A DNA stretch of 16,537 nt from JAIBBG01 sp046304755 (GTDB taxonomy: Bacteria > Bacteroidota > Bacteroidia > Flavobacteriales_D > Sanyastnellaceae): NCBI GenBank assembly GCA_046304755.1, contig JBKCDO010000114.1:1-16537 (forward strand). Direction: 5' to 3'. Position 1 is the stretch's first letter, and every line of letters starts with the position of its first letter. The position numbers and the translations under genes are program-made. The notes under the pieces are model-generated. The model was not told where the DNA came from, made no database searches, and saw only the letters and a list, made by a program, of their open reading frames with translations. Positions 1 through 7,337 of the stretch are shown here, piece after piece.

Positions 1-1245
1 AAAACCATGCAGATGCCCGGTTTTCGTCCCGGACACGTGCCTATGTCGCTTGTTAAGCAGCGCTATGGTAAAAGCATTCTCGCCGAAGAAATCAACCAGG
101 TGATTCAATCGAATCTGTATAAGTATCTTTCTGAAAACAAGATCGAAGTACTTGGAAGCCCGATTCCCGGCGGCGAGCAAAACGATGTGGGCGATTGGGA
201 TAACCCAGGTGATTTTAAGTTCACCTATCAATTGGGTCTTGCACCGGCGATTCACATCGATCTGGATGCCACACACAAGTTTGACTATTTCAAAGTCAAG
301 GTTGACGATGAATTGATCAATCGTCAGGTGAAAGATTTGGCGCGTCGCTACGGTAAGATGTCGGATCCGGAGACCAGTGCTGCAGAAGATATGCTGATGG
401 TTGAGTTGAATGAGCTCGGCGACGATGGCATGCTGAAGGAAGGTGGCATTTCCAACAAAACAACGGTGTCTATCGAATTCGTAAAAGACGCGACAACAAA
501 GGCTTCCTTGATTGGATTAACCGTTGGCAGTATCGTCGAAATCAATCCGCATCATTTGACAGAAAATCATGAGGACTTAGCAAAGATGTTGGGCATTACG
601 CACCACGATGTGCATCATTTGGCTTCGAAGTTTCAGGCAACGGTGAACGAAATCAAGCGCATCGAACCGCATGCGGTGGATCAGGAATTGTTCGACAAGT
701 TGTATGGTCCAGGTGAAGTGAATGCAGAGCAGGAGATGCGCAACAAAGTGAAATCAGATTTGGAACAAATGTTCTCCCGTGATTCTGATTTCTTGTTCAA
801 GCGCGAGTTTGCCAAGAAAATTACGGAGATGATTGATCCCGTATTACCGGATGCTTTTTTAAAGCGTTACATCCAACTCACCAATGAGAAGCCTGTAACG
901 GAGGAAATGGTGGAGCATGATTATCCTTTCTATGCCGCACAATTGCGCTGGGAATTGATTGAAGGAAAAATCATTCGTCAATATGAATTGCGCGTGTCAC
1001 CTGAGGATGCACTCGAGCATGTGAAGCAGGTGTTGGCTTCACGCTATGCACAGTATGGCTTGCCGATGGAAGAAGAAATGCTCACAGATTTTGCCAAGAA
1101 AACGCTCGCCAAGAAAGAGGAGGCGAAGAACGTTTACGATTTCTTGTATGAAGAAAAAATCATTGCACTGGTAAAGGAAAAGTGCACGCTGAATGAGCAC
1201 TTCATGCCTTATGAGGAATTCATTGGCAAGGTGCAGCATTCGTAA
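1..1245 (+). CDS. tig: Trigger factor, 5' truncated by window edge
   Basis: Ribosome-associated chaperone that binds nascent chains at the exit tunnel. The frame is open to base 1 (codons for K-T precede the first ATG at 7), so the true start lies outside the window and roughly the first 30 residues are missing. The ribosome-docking signature is visible at once as MPGFRPGHVP (family pattern GFRxGxxP). The FKBP-like middle domain is divergent (about residues 120-200 of the visible part). The C-terminal helical arms follow, with the typical run VLPDAFLKRY and many charged helices. The visible 412 residues plus the missing N-terminus give about 445, normal for Bacteroidota trigger factors. The gene ends just before a strong bidirectional terminator. 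Identification rests on the docking motif, domain order and overall length. The usual partner clpP is not seen and would lie off the window or elsewhere. Confidence 0.93.
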   Translation, partial: KTMQMPGFRPGHVPMSLVKQRYGKSILAEEINQVIQSNLYKYLSENKIEVLGSPIPGGEQNDVGDWDNPGDFKFTYQLGLAPAIHIDLDATHKFDYFKVKVDDELINRQVKDLARRYGKMSDPETSAAEDMLMVELNELGDDGMLKEGGISNKTTVSIEFVKDATTKASLIGLTVGSIVEINPHHLTENHEDLAKMLGITHHDVHHLASKFQATVNEIKRIEPHAVDQELFDKLYGPGEVNAEQEMRNKVKSDLEQMFSRDSDFLFKREFAKKITEMIDPVLPDAFLKRYIQLTNEKPVTEEMVEHDYPFYAAQLRWELIEGKIIRQYELRVSPEDALEHVKQVLASRYAQYGLPMEEEMLTDFAKKTLAKKEEAKNVYDFLYEEKIIALVKEKCTLNEHFMPYEEFIGKVQHS

Positions 1246-1262
1246 TATGGAATGTTAGAAAC

Positions 1263-1292
1263 AAAAAAACCCCGAATTATCGGGGTTTTTTT
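1263..1292. terminator. Bidirectional intrinsic terminator between tig and the M43 protease gene
   Basis: A perfect 6-bp stem, CCCCGA (1270-1275) and TCGGGG (1280-1285), encloses the 4-nt loop ATTA. It is preceded by seven A (1263-1269) and followed by seven T (1286-1292), so it reads as a stem plus U-tract in either direction. It lies between the 3' ends of two convergent genes (stops at 1245 and 1312), where a shared terminator is expected. Confidence 0.92.
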
Positions 1293-1311
1293 ATAGGTTA
1301 ATCAATCTGTT

Positions 1312-3240
1312 TTAATTCTTAACCACCCGCATCGTCGAGCTGGAATTACCGTTGTCGATGACGAGTAAGTAATAGCCATTTGGCAGCGCTTCCATGTCGA
1401 GCATGAAGGTGTTGCTTCCCGAAACACAAACAACATTCTGCGTTAGCGCTGTGCGTCCGGTAATGTCGCAAATACGCAGTTGGGTGTTTTGCGATGTTGC
1501 AGCTTCCAAGATGACGTTAAGTTTTCCGTTAGTAGGATTAGGGAAAATGGTGGTGATGGCTACGTTCGATTCTGCAGAGGTTGCATTGAGTTCAGCAACA
1601 GGTGTTTCCTCACCTTCGCGGAAGGTAGAAGCGCTAATAGAAGCGCGAAGTGTATAGCACAGTGAAGAGTTGAATGCTCCTTGGTAACCGTATACCTGAA
1701 TACGCCATGTGCCGGTTAATGTTGTATTATAAACAATCGCCTCCGAGGTGGTTGATCCGTTTTGTGAAATTGCTACTTGTGTTCCGCTGGGGTTGTACAA
1801 GCGAACATCGTAATCAGCAGGGAGGTTTGTTAGGTCAATGCGGATATTACGAGCAGAAGAAGTATTGCTGAAACGGAACCAGTCGACATCTGTGCTCGAT
1901 CCGATACGCGCGGTGATGTTAGTGTTCACTGCAATTGTTTTCGCAGTGCCTGAGGTGTTGTTGCTTTCATAAGTATCCGTGCATGACGTTGTTGCACTCG
2001 TTGTCGTGAAATTGATTGATGTGTAAGCTCCATTACCTGCGGCGCAAACGCTTCTTACTTGAACATTATAGGTGGTTCCCGCGGTGAGTCCGGTTAGAGC
2101 AAATGAATTTGCGGTTGGGTTAACTGTTGTGAATGTCGTCGCAGTGGCCGGTTTGTATTGAAGCGTATATCCTGTAGCACCGCTCACAGCAGACCAGGTA
2201 ATCGTTGCCCCAGTTTGTGAAATCGATCCGGCGCTAAGTCCGCTAATAGCTCCACATAGAACCGGTGCCGGAATGCTGCAGCCATTGCTGGTGAGCAATG
2301 AAGCACGCGCTCCACCCGTGGCGAACAGCGCTTGCATGCGGGAAACTTGACCATTGGAGAACATGTACATGCACGCATCATCGGTGTAATCCATGTAATT
2401 CATGTGCATGTCACCATTAGGCCCGTTGCTGCAGGTAACAAACGGGAATACCGGACAGCCATAGTTCGGACCTGCGGCATTGGGTGTGTCGGTAACTTGG
2501 TCGCTACCGGTGCAGCCGGTGCCATCGTCGCCCCAAATGTGACGAAGGTTCAGCCAGTGACCTACTTCGTGCGTTGCAGTGCGGCCCTTGTTGAACGGCG
2601 GGGTTGCTGTTCCAATGGTCCCAAAATAGAGGTAGTCAATTACAACACCATCGGTGCTGGCAGTTCCTCCCGGAAACTGGGCGTAACCCAATGTTGTTCC
2701 ACTGATGTCACACACCCACATATTGAGGTATTTGGAAGCGTTCCAAGCGTTTGAACCACCTGAAGTGGATGACTTCACAGTGTTGTTAGTCCCAAACGAA
2801 GTGGCGGTAGTGGGTACGCGGAGAATACCGCTGGTGGCATTCCCATTAGGGTCAGTCGACGCCAGGCAAAACTCGATATTGGCATCGCCGGCCAATCCGG
2901 CAAAAGCCCCGGGCGTATTTGCAACGTCGGCGTTAAGCTTGCGGAAGTCTTGGTTGAGCACAGTGATTTGCGATTGAATCTGCGCATCGCTAATATTTTC
3001 CTCGGCCGTATTGTAAACCACGTGCACAACAACGGGAATAGTAACCAGGGCGCGATCTCCCTGTGGGTTGTTGAGCAGATAGTCCCGCGTGAATTGCTCA
3101 ATTTCCTCGCGGCGATTGATGATGCTTGGGTCCTGCTGCTCCATCATCAGTTGATATTCTGATGTGCCGCAAACGCGTTGTGCCCGCGTACTCAGCTGCA
3201 ATGCCAAGAGCGCCATTACAAGTGTAAAGATTTGCTTCAT
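1312..3240 (-). CDS. Secreted M43 (pappalysin-like) zinc metalloprotease with FN3, PPC and T9SS sorting domains
   Basis: Predicted secreted endopeptidase of 642 residues. The start is set at the ATG at 3240 because it opens a clear signal peptide (MKQIFTLVMALLALQ..., cleavage near residue 20). The frame extends 18 codons further upstream, but those residues are charged and would bury the signal. Domain order: pro-region about 21-65; metalloprotease about 66-320 with the zinc motif HEVGHWLNLRH (H224, E225, H228, H234) and the Met-turn region MNYMDY (280-285); fibronectin type III about 327-415; pre-peptidase C-terminal (PPC) domain about 420-535 (CTDTYESNN, DVDWFRF); T9SS type A sorting domain about 563-642 (IFPNPTNGKLNV ... 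GYYLLVI). The family consensus is HExxHxxGxxH; here the sixth position is N, which I recall as common in Bacteroidota M43 proteins. It is expected to cross the outer membrane by T9SS and be released or anchored at the surface. Substrate unknown. It is transcribed alone, divergent from pnuC across 61 bp. Confidence 0.93.
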   Translation of the reverse strand: MKQIFTLVMALLALQLSTRAQRVCGTSEYQLMMEQQDPSIINRREEIEQFTRDYLLNNPQGDRALVTIPVVVHVVYNTAEENISDAQIQSQITVLNQDFRKLNADVANTPGAFAGLAGDANIEFCLASTDPNGNATSGILRVPTTATSFGTNNTVKSSTSGGSNAWNASKYLNMWVCDISGTTLGYAQFPGGTASTDGVVIDYLYFGTIGTATPPFNKGRTATHEVGHWLNLRHIWGDDGTGCTGSDQVTDTPNAAGPNYGCPVFPFVTCSNGPNGDMHMNYMDYTDDACMYMFSNGQVSRMQALFATGGARASLLTSNGCSIPAPVLCGAISGLSAGSISQTGATITWSAVSGATGYTLQYKPATATTFTTVNPTANSFALTGLTAGTTYNVQVRSVCAAGNGAYTSINFTTTSATTSCTDTYESNNTSGTAKTIAVNTNITARIGSSTDVDWFRFSNTSSARNIRIDLTNLPADYDVRLYNPSGTQVAISQNGSTTSEAIVYNTTLTGTWRIQVYGYQGAFNSSLCYTLRASISASTFREGEETPVAELNATSAESNVAITTIFPNPTNGKLNVILEAATSQNTQLRICDITGRTALTQNVVCVSGSNTFMLDMEALPNGYYLLVIDNGNSSSTMRVVKN

Positions 3241-3301
3241 GTTGATTGTTTTTTTAATGGATTTTTGTCTAATTAAATCATAATTCGAATACACACCAAC
3301 T

Positions 3302-3886
3302 GTGTTGAATCAAGTTCAAAAAACACATCGAATACCGGATAGTTCGCTACGAAGCATTTTGGAGTGGTCTGCCGTCATCACTAACTTACTGTTCACGGTA
3401 TTGTATCTCAACCAAAGTGAGTGGGCTTTTCCGCTGGGCATTATAGGTCCGCTTTTGCTATTACTATTGAGTTGGCGTGAGAAGCTTTACGCTGAGCCTG
3501 TTCTGCAAATTGTTTACATCATATCGGCAATTGTAGGATGGTACAATGTGCAAACCGGATGGAAGTCATGGCAAGTGGGCACCCATCTTCAGGCTACTTT
3601 TTTTGTGTTGAGTGTTCTTACCGCCTTAATCTGGGGATACGCGCTAAAGCGATACACGCGTGCTAATTTTCCACTGCAGGATGCGTTTATTGCTTCCTGG
3701 GGCATGCTGGCCACATGGCTTATGATGTACCAAGTGCATGCGTGTTGGCTTTATCTAATGGCTGTAAACACCTTGTCATTGTTCGTTTATTTCCGTCGCC
3801 GGTTGTATGCCGCCTCGTTCATGTTTGCGCTGTATTTGGTGATGGCTATTGACGGCTATTTCATGCTCAACTGGTTTTCGCTGTGA
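3302..3886 (+). CDS. pnuC: PnuC-family nicotinamide riboside transporter
   Basis: Inner-membrane facilitator of 194 residues, probably for nicotinamide riboside. The visible pattern is that of the PnuC family: EWSAVITNLL at the start, WAFPLGIIG (41-49), the LYAEPVLQIVYIISAIVGWYN stretch around 62-82, and a C-terminal block around 149-190 with CWLYLMAVNTLS and a final LVMAIDGY. About seven hydrophobic segments are present. The first possible start is GTG at 3302 (an in-frame stop lies at 3281), with TTG directly after it. There is no ATG before the middle of the protein, so a non-ATG start is used. PnuC relatives can also carry thiamin (PnuT) or riboflavin. No room exists for a TPP riboswitch in the 61-bp leader, and a NadR-type kinase gene lies downstream at 5899, which favours nicotinamide riboside. 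Two unrelated genes separate it from that kinase. Confidence 0.85.
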   Translation: MLNQVQKTHRIPDSSLRSILEWSAVITNLLFTVLYLNQSEWAFPLGIIGPLLLLLLSWREKLYAEPVLQIVYIISAIVGWYNVQTGWKSWQVGTHLQATFFVLSVLTALIWGYALKRYTRANFPLQDAFIASWGMLATWLMMYQVHACWLYLMAVNTLSLFVYFRRRLYAASFMFALYLVMAIDGYFMLNWFSL

Positions 3887-3905
3887 CGATAATCCATGGA
3901 CCTGA

Positions 3906-3935
3906 TTTGAAGATGCGCTGACAGGGCTCAATTTG
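3906..3935 (+). promoter_or_regulatory. Candidate promoter of the ThDP enzyme-CMD gene pair
   Basis: TTTG at 3906-3909, an 18-bp spacer, then TCAATTTG at 3928-3935, one mismatch from the Bacteroidota -7 box TAnnTTTG. The ATG follows 23 bp later. The two boxes lie inside near-identical 10-mers ATTTGAAGAT (3905-3914) and ATTTGAAGCT (3931-3940), which could alternatively be operator half-sites. Located in the 72-bp gap after pnuC. Confidence 0.4.
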
Positions 3936-3958
3936 AAGCTATCTTGCACATCCGATTT

Positions 3959-5200
3959 ATGAAGGATGTAAAACCCATAGAGCAGAAGGTGCTGTCAACC
4001 ATACCGGGTATGCCGAAGGATACGGCAATCGTAGACACCATACTTTCTGCAGGCATCGACACGTACTGTCTGGTAGCTGATTCTGTATTTGCTACGATGG
4101 ATCAATACGTTGCAGATCTTGCTGCCGAGGGGAGGGTTAACCGATGGGTAATGCCTTCCGAACGTTCTATACCGGCGGTTGCTGCCGGGCGTTGGTTGGC
4201 CACCGGTCAACTAACCGCAATGTCGATGCAAAACAGCGGCTTTAGCAACGCCATGGACTATTTGCGCACGGTGCTGTTGGTTCACAAAATTCCGGGGTTG
4301 GTATTATCGAGTTGGAGGGGCTTCGATGCTCAGCTCGATGAGAGTGAGCCTCACATTGTTGTTGGCGATCTCACTGAATCGGACACAATTGTGACTATGG
4401 GTGAAGGACATGTGTTCGGACATCGTTATGGCCATCATCTTTTGGAGCAAACACACGCTGCGCTGTCCGATGCCCTGGCTGGTAATCTGGCTTGCCTGCG
4501 CGTTTCACCGCAAGGCTTTAATAAGTCCTATCCATTGAGATTCATTCCGGACGCAAGAATTCCCCAAATTGATTTGACGCGTTACTATGAAACGTCTGCC
4601 AAAAAGGGCATGCCTTTTCAACAAGTACAGAAGCAGCAAATCATTTCACGCGAAGAGGCATTGCATCGTATTCATGAGGAGATGAAAGGGCTTAATCCGT
4701 TTTACATTGTAGGTAACGGGTTTAATCCTCGCGCGATGCAGGCACTTCGTATTACGGAAGACACCTTTGAAAACGCCGGAGGGATGGGTAGTAGTTTGGC
4801 CATCGCATGGGGTGCTGCCAAGTCGAATCCGAATCAGGTTTTCGTGGCTGTCGAGGGCGATCAAAATGCGGTGATGAATGAGATGGAAAAGGTCATTTGT
4901 TCCGACTATCCCGAGAACTTGTATTGGTATATTCTTAATAATGGCTCGGGCGAATCGGTAGGTCCATCGTTAAGTCTTCCGCTTGCCCCATGGCATTACG
5001 AACTTGCTCGTGTGATAAACACCCACAACATAGAACCGAACTCTTTTTCGTATCCACGGATCAATGCTTCAGGGCTAAAATTTGACATGCCTGAGGCTGC
5101 CGCAATTACATCCGAAATTGGCAACTTACCTGCGCAGGCGCGACTAGCCAGAATTATTTTAGAGCGAAAAGAAATCGAGCGAAGAAATAGCATTGTATAA
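3959..5200 (+). CDS. ThDP-dependent enzyme, phosphonopyruvate/sulfopyruvate decarboxylase-like, with altered GDG motif
   Basis: Thiamine-diphosphate enzyme of 413 residues; substrate unknown. The ATG at 3959 is chosen; a TTG at 3944 would add only five residues. The N-terminal PYR domain (about 15-200) carries the segment PSERSIPAVAAGRWLATG, with E68 where ThDP enzymes hold the cofactor-activating glutamate, and MQNSGFSNAMD (90-100), matching the QNSG-N pattern of phosphonopyruvate and sulfopyruvate decarboxylases. The C-terminal PP domain (about 230-390) has GGMGSS (274-279), then EGDQNAVMN (299-307) and LNNGSGESVG (326-335). The ThDP/Mg signature GDG-X24-27-NN is thus present with correct spacing (GDQ 300-302, 24 residues, NN 327-328), but the second glycine is glutamine; the metal-binding D301 and N residues are kept. 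It is followed 19 bp later by a carboxymuconolactone-decarboxylase-like gene, probably co-transcribed. The fold call is firm. The reaction, probably decarboxylation of a 2-oxoacid, is inference. Confidence 0.8.
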   Translation: MKDVKPIEQKVLSTIPGMPKDTAIVDTILSAGIDTYCLVADSVFATMDQYVADLAAEGRVNRWVMPSERSIPAVAAGRWLATGQLTAMSMQNSGFSNAMDYLRTVLLVHKIPGLVLSSWRGFDAQLDESEPHIVVGDLTESDTIVTMGEGHVFGHRYGHHLLEQTHAALSDALAGNLACLRVSPQGFNKSYPLRFIPDARIPQIDLTRYYETSAKKGMPFQQVQKQQIISREEALHRIHEEMKGLNPFYIVGNGFNPRAMQALRITEDTFENAGGMGSSLAIAWGAAKSNPNQVFVAVEGDQNAVMNEMEKVICSDYPENLYWYILNNGSGESVGPSLSLPLAPWHYELARVINTHNIEPNSFSYPRINASGLKFDMPEAAAITSEIGNLPAQARLARIILERKEIERRNSIV

Positions 5201-5219
5201 TTTGACAAAATCAAAAAAC

Positions 5220-5789
5220 ATGACAACAACTCCACGACTAAATCCAAAGAATGTTGACGATATGAAGCCCGAGTGGCTTGACATCCTGAAGCGAATTCCG
5301 GGTGATGGATTGAAGGGAAAATATGCACCTGTGAATGTGCTAGGTTCACTCATGTATAACCCTGATACCCTTGGACAATTTCTCGATTACTGGGTTACAT
5401 CCAAATTGAAAATGGGTTTTAGCGTGCGCGAGCAGGAACTGGTCATTTTGCGTATGGCATATCACTACTCATGTAATTACGTCTGGAAGCATCACGTTCC
5501 TGTTGGTTTGGAGTTCGGAATTACCAAGGATGAGTTGGCGTCCTTGAAGTTGTACCCGATCACCCCTCAATTTTCGCCCAGAGAGCAAGCCATTTTGGAT
5601 CTTACGGATGAAATGATGAACACACGGAATGTTTCTGACAACGGCTGGAATAGTGGAAAACAGTATTTGAGTGATTCGGAGATGATTGACTTGATTTCTC
5701 TTATTTCGCAATACGTTCTCTTTGCGCTGACCAATAATGTTATTCGCGTGAGAGTGGAATCGAATTTGGCCGATATTCAAGATTTATAA
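5220..5789 (+). CDS. Carboxymuconolactone decarboxylase (CMD/AhpD-like) family protein
   Basis: All-alpha protein of 189 residues. The first ATG (5220) is taken; the frame is open back to a TTG at 5193 inside the upstream gene, but that extension looks like non-coding leader. The CMD core is visible at about 65-110: VREQELVILRMAYHYSCNYVWKHH continuing into GLEFGITKDEL, equivalent to the family pattern RE.EL.IL....  ...YEW..H...A...G.... A second helical block with SPREQAILDLTDEMM lies at 119-134. Only one cysteine (C85) sits near the conserved histidine pair (H91/H92), so the redox CxxC of AhpD-type peroxidases is absent. That points to a decarboxylase/lyase-like or uncharacterised role rather than peroxide reduction. 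It lies 19 bp downstream of the ThDP enzyme and probably works with it. Substrate unknown. Confidence 0.8.
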   Translation: MTTTPRLNPKNVDDMKPEWLDILKRIPGDGLKGKYAPVNVLGSLMYNPDTLGQFLDYWVTSKLKMGFSVREQELVILRMAYHYSCNYVWKHHVPVGLEFGITKDELASLKLYPITPQFSPREQAILDLTDEMMNTRNVSDNGWNSGKQYLSDSEMIDLISLISQYVLFALTNNVIRVRVESNLADIQDL

Positions 5790-5817
5790 ATCACGAATTC
5801 GCTTCTGTCAATCTGTT

Positions 5818-5846
5818 TTTGTTTACATCCGAGCGAAGTATTTTTG
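5818..5846 (+). promoter_or_regulatory. Bacteroidota-type promoter of the nadR-like kinase gene
   Basis: TTTG at 5818-5821 (within TTTTTG), a 17-bp spacer, and TATTTTTG at 5839-5846, a perfect TAnnTTTG box. Predicted transcription start a few bases after 5846, leaving a leader of about 45 nt before the ATG at 5899. This suggests the kinase gene is not dependent on transcription from the preceding cassette. Confidence 0.72.
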
Positions 5847-5898
5847 TCATTCAATTTCATTCTCTTCGTCGCTAGCCTGTGACGTTGGACAAACAGAT

Positions 5899-6441
5899 AT
5901 GATCAGAATAGCCATTACAGGGCCGGAGTGCTGTGGGAAGTCTACCTTGTGTGAGTGGCTTTCAGAACGAATATTCGATGCGCGTGTTGTCAAAGAATAT
6001 GCTCGGGAATATCTCGTATCGAAGGGTTCGGATTATCAATACAATCAACAAGACGTGCTAACTATTGCAAGGCGCACATCGGACTTGTTGTCGAAGGCGT
6101 TTAAATCTTCAAGCGATGCGCTCATCGTTGATACTGATTTTTATGTGCTCGACATCTGGTGGCGCGAGCGTTTTGGGGAATCGAATGAGGAGATTCTTTC
6201 CATGAAGGAAACATTCGACTTTGATTTATACCTGATTTGTCAACCTGATCTTCCCTGGGAAAATGATTCATTGCGTGAAAACCCGGAGGATCGTGACAGG
6301 CTCTTTGCTATGTACGTTGAGGACCTGTTCAATGACGGTAAGACAGTAGAGATTGTCAAAGGTTCCGGAGATGAGCGCATGGAGCGGGTATTGCAAAAAA
6401 TACTCATGCGATTTCCCAACCTAATGACTGAAGAGGAATAG
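5899..6441 (+). CDS. NadR-type nicotinamide riboside kinase (AAA_28 domain), kinase-only form
   Basis: Predicted cytoplasmic ATP-dependent kinase of 180 residues that would phosphorylate nicotinamide riboside to NMN, trapping what PnuC imports. The Walker A loop is GPECCGKST (8-16). VKEYAREYL (31-39) and DTDFYVLDIWW (78-88) are characteristic of the NadR kinase domain, and PDLPWENDSLRENPEDR (116-132) matches the lid/substrate region. The N-terminal HTH and NMN adenylyltransferase domains of enterobacterial NadR are absent, as is usual in Bacteroidota, so it cannot act as the DNA-binding repressor. It has its own promoter at 5818-5846. Its last 21 bp overlap the 3' end of the convergent vanZ-like gene. 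The CC in the P-loop is unusual (family often has ST), but the essential G-GKS is intact. Specificity is inferred from family and from pnuC nearby. Confidence 0.87.
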   Translation: MIRIAITGPECCGKSTLCEWLSERIFDARVVKEYAREYLVSKGSDYQYNQQDVLTIARRTSDLLSKAFKSSSDALIVDTDFYVLDIWWRERFGESNEEILSMKETFDFDLYLICQPDLPWENDSLRENPEDRDRLFAMYVEDLFNDGKTVEIVKGSGDERMERVLQKILMRFPNLMTEEE

Positions 6442-6828
6442 TCGTCGGAAGTCGTTAAAGCAAAAGGCTCCAAGCAGAACACCGGTAGCATCTGCTACTC
6501 CATCCAATAGGTCTGAACTGCGGTGTGTTCCCATCAAGGGCTGTATCCACTCAAGCGCAATTCCATAGGCACAGCACAGCAATATGATTCGAGCAAAAAC
6601 CCACTTAGAGGTTGCCTTTTTGTGTGTGAACCGATGCCGTATTGCAAGAATTGACAGCACAAAAAACAGGGTGAAATGCACAAGCTTATCGAGATGCGGG
6701 ATTTGAATTGAGCGGGCTTTATCGGGGTCTACGGGAACGATATGCATAAAAAAGACGACAACTACCCATGCGATTAGGGCGGTTGTCGTACAATAGGATG
6801 TGTTCACATGCGCCCGTTGTCGAGCCAT
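6421..6828 (-). CDS. VanZ-like family membrane protein
   Basis: Small integral membrane protein of 135 residues with four likely membrane segments (about 14-32, 47-63, 78-92, 108-124). Family signatures are PHLDKLVHFTLFF (44-56), YGIALEWIQPLMG (88-100) and RSSDLLDGVADATGVLLG (103-120), matching the conserved DK..H, E..Q and R..D..D.. positions of VanZ-like proteins. It starts 10 bp after the gcvH stop and is very likely co-transcribed with it; I recall gcvH-vanZ neighbourhood as recurrent in Bacteroidota. Function unknown; the VanZ name comes from a teicoplanin-resistance gene, and nothing here indicates antibiotic resistance. The C-terminal 21 bp overlap nadR on the opposite strand. Confidence 0.85.
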   Translation of the reverse strand: MARQRAHVNTSYCTTTALIAWVVVVFFMHIVPVDPDKARSIQIPHLDKLVHFTLFFVLSILAIRHRFTHKKATSKWVFARIILLCCAYGIALEWIQPLMGTHRSSDLLDGVADATGVLLGAFCFNDFRRLFLFSH

Positions 6829-6838
6829 GCTTCAGCGT

Positions 6839-7213
6839 TTATAATGAGGCCTGATAAGCGGATGCGTCCATCAAATGGCTGAGATCTGCGCCTGCAGCAA
6901 TTTGTACTTTAATCATCCAGCCGCTGTTATATGGATCATTGTTCACAGAGGCGGGGTCGTCGGCCAGGCCGGCATTCACCTCTAGTATTGTTCCTGACAC
7001 AGGCATATAAAGATCACTCACTGTTTTTACGGCTTCAACGGTACCGAATACAGCGTGTGCATCCATGGTTTGACCTTGTGTTTCGATTTCAACAAAAACG
7101 ATATCACCTAATTCACCTTGAGCGAAATCCGTAATACCGATAGTAGCAACGTCACCTTCAATACGCACCCATTCGTGGTCTTTGGTGTACTTGAGTTCAG
7201 CAGGAAAATTCAT
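6839..7213 (-). CDS. gcvH: Glycine cleavage system H protein
   Basis: Lipoyl carrier of the glycine cleavage complex: it shuttles the aminomethyl group from the P protein to the T protein and is reoxidised by the L protein. 124 residues from the ATG at 7213, which gives the family-typical N-terminus MNFPAELKYTKDHEW; an ATG two codons upstream (7219) is an alternative. The lipoylation site is K63 in GTVEAVKTVSDLY (58-70). FAQGELGDIVFVE (30-42) and YNSGWMIKV (95-103) are also diagnostic. Length is normal. It leads a two-gene operon with the vanZ-like gene. The gcvP and gcvT genes are not in the window, so the complex is encoded at scattered loci. Confidence 0.97.
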   Translation of the reverse strand: MNFPAELKYTKDHEWVRIEGDVATIGITDFAQGELGDIVFVEIETQGQTMDAHAVFGTVEAVKTVSDLYMPVSGTILEVNAGLADDPASVNNDPYNSGWMIKVQIAAGADLSHLMDASAYQASL

Positions 7214-7234
7214 ATGCATTGTATGTTTCTGCGC

Positions 7235-7242
7235 CAAATGTA
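7235..7242 (-). promoter_or_regulatory. -7 box of the gcvH promoter
   Basis: On the minus strand the sequence reads TACATTTG (7242 to 7235), an exact TAnnTTTG box, 21 bp before the gcvH ATG at 7213. No good TTTG is seen at the expected -33 distance, so only the -7 element is called. Confidence 0.5.
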
Positions 7243-7289
7243 AAGGCAATCGGGTATTCGTGATAACAGCGAATCAACAATTCTGTCAG

Positions 7290-7319
7290 TTGCGGTATTG
7301 AGTCATTAGAGTACATTCG
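7290..7319 (+). promoter_or_regulatory. Promoter of the TauE-like gene
   Basis: TTG at 7290-7292, a 19-bp spacer, and TACATTCG at 7312-7319 (one mismatch to TAnnTTTG). The ATG at 7338 follows after 18 bp, implying a short leader. It is divergent from the gcvH promoter. Confidence 0.5.
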
Positions 7320-7337
7320 TCGAAATAAATCGCAACC

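Noticed and set aside
2332..2754. 140-codon open frame on the plus strand, antisense to the M43 protease
   Set aside because: It lies wholly over the zinc-site region of a gene with intact domains and motifs; its own translation has no recognisable feature.
3241..3294. 18-codon N-terminal extension of the M43 protease frame
   Set aside because: It would place charged residues ahead of a textbook signal peptide that begins at the ATG at 3240.
3241..3301. TPP riboswitch ahead of pnuC (which would make it a thiamin transporter)
   Set aside because: Only 61 bp separate pnuC from the divergent gene and no thi-box sequence is seen there; this is too short for a TPP aptamer plus expression platform.
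3944..3958. TTG start extending the ThDP enzyme by five residues
   Set aside because: The ATG at 3959 is a conventional start and the extra residues add no conserved sequence. The same logic was used for the TTG extensions of the CMD gene (5193) and rnhB (12956).
6421..6828. Glycopeptide resistance gene vanZ
   Set aside because: Only the broad VanZ-like fold is shared; the gene sits in an operon with gcvH and there are no van genes around.
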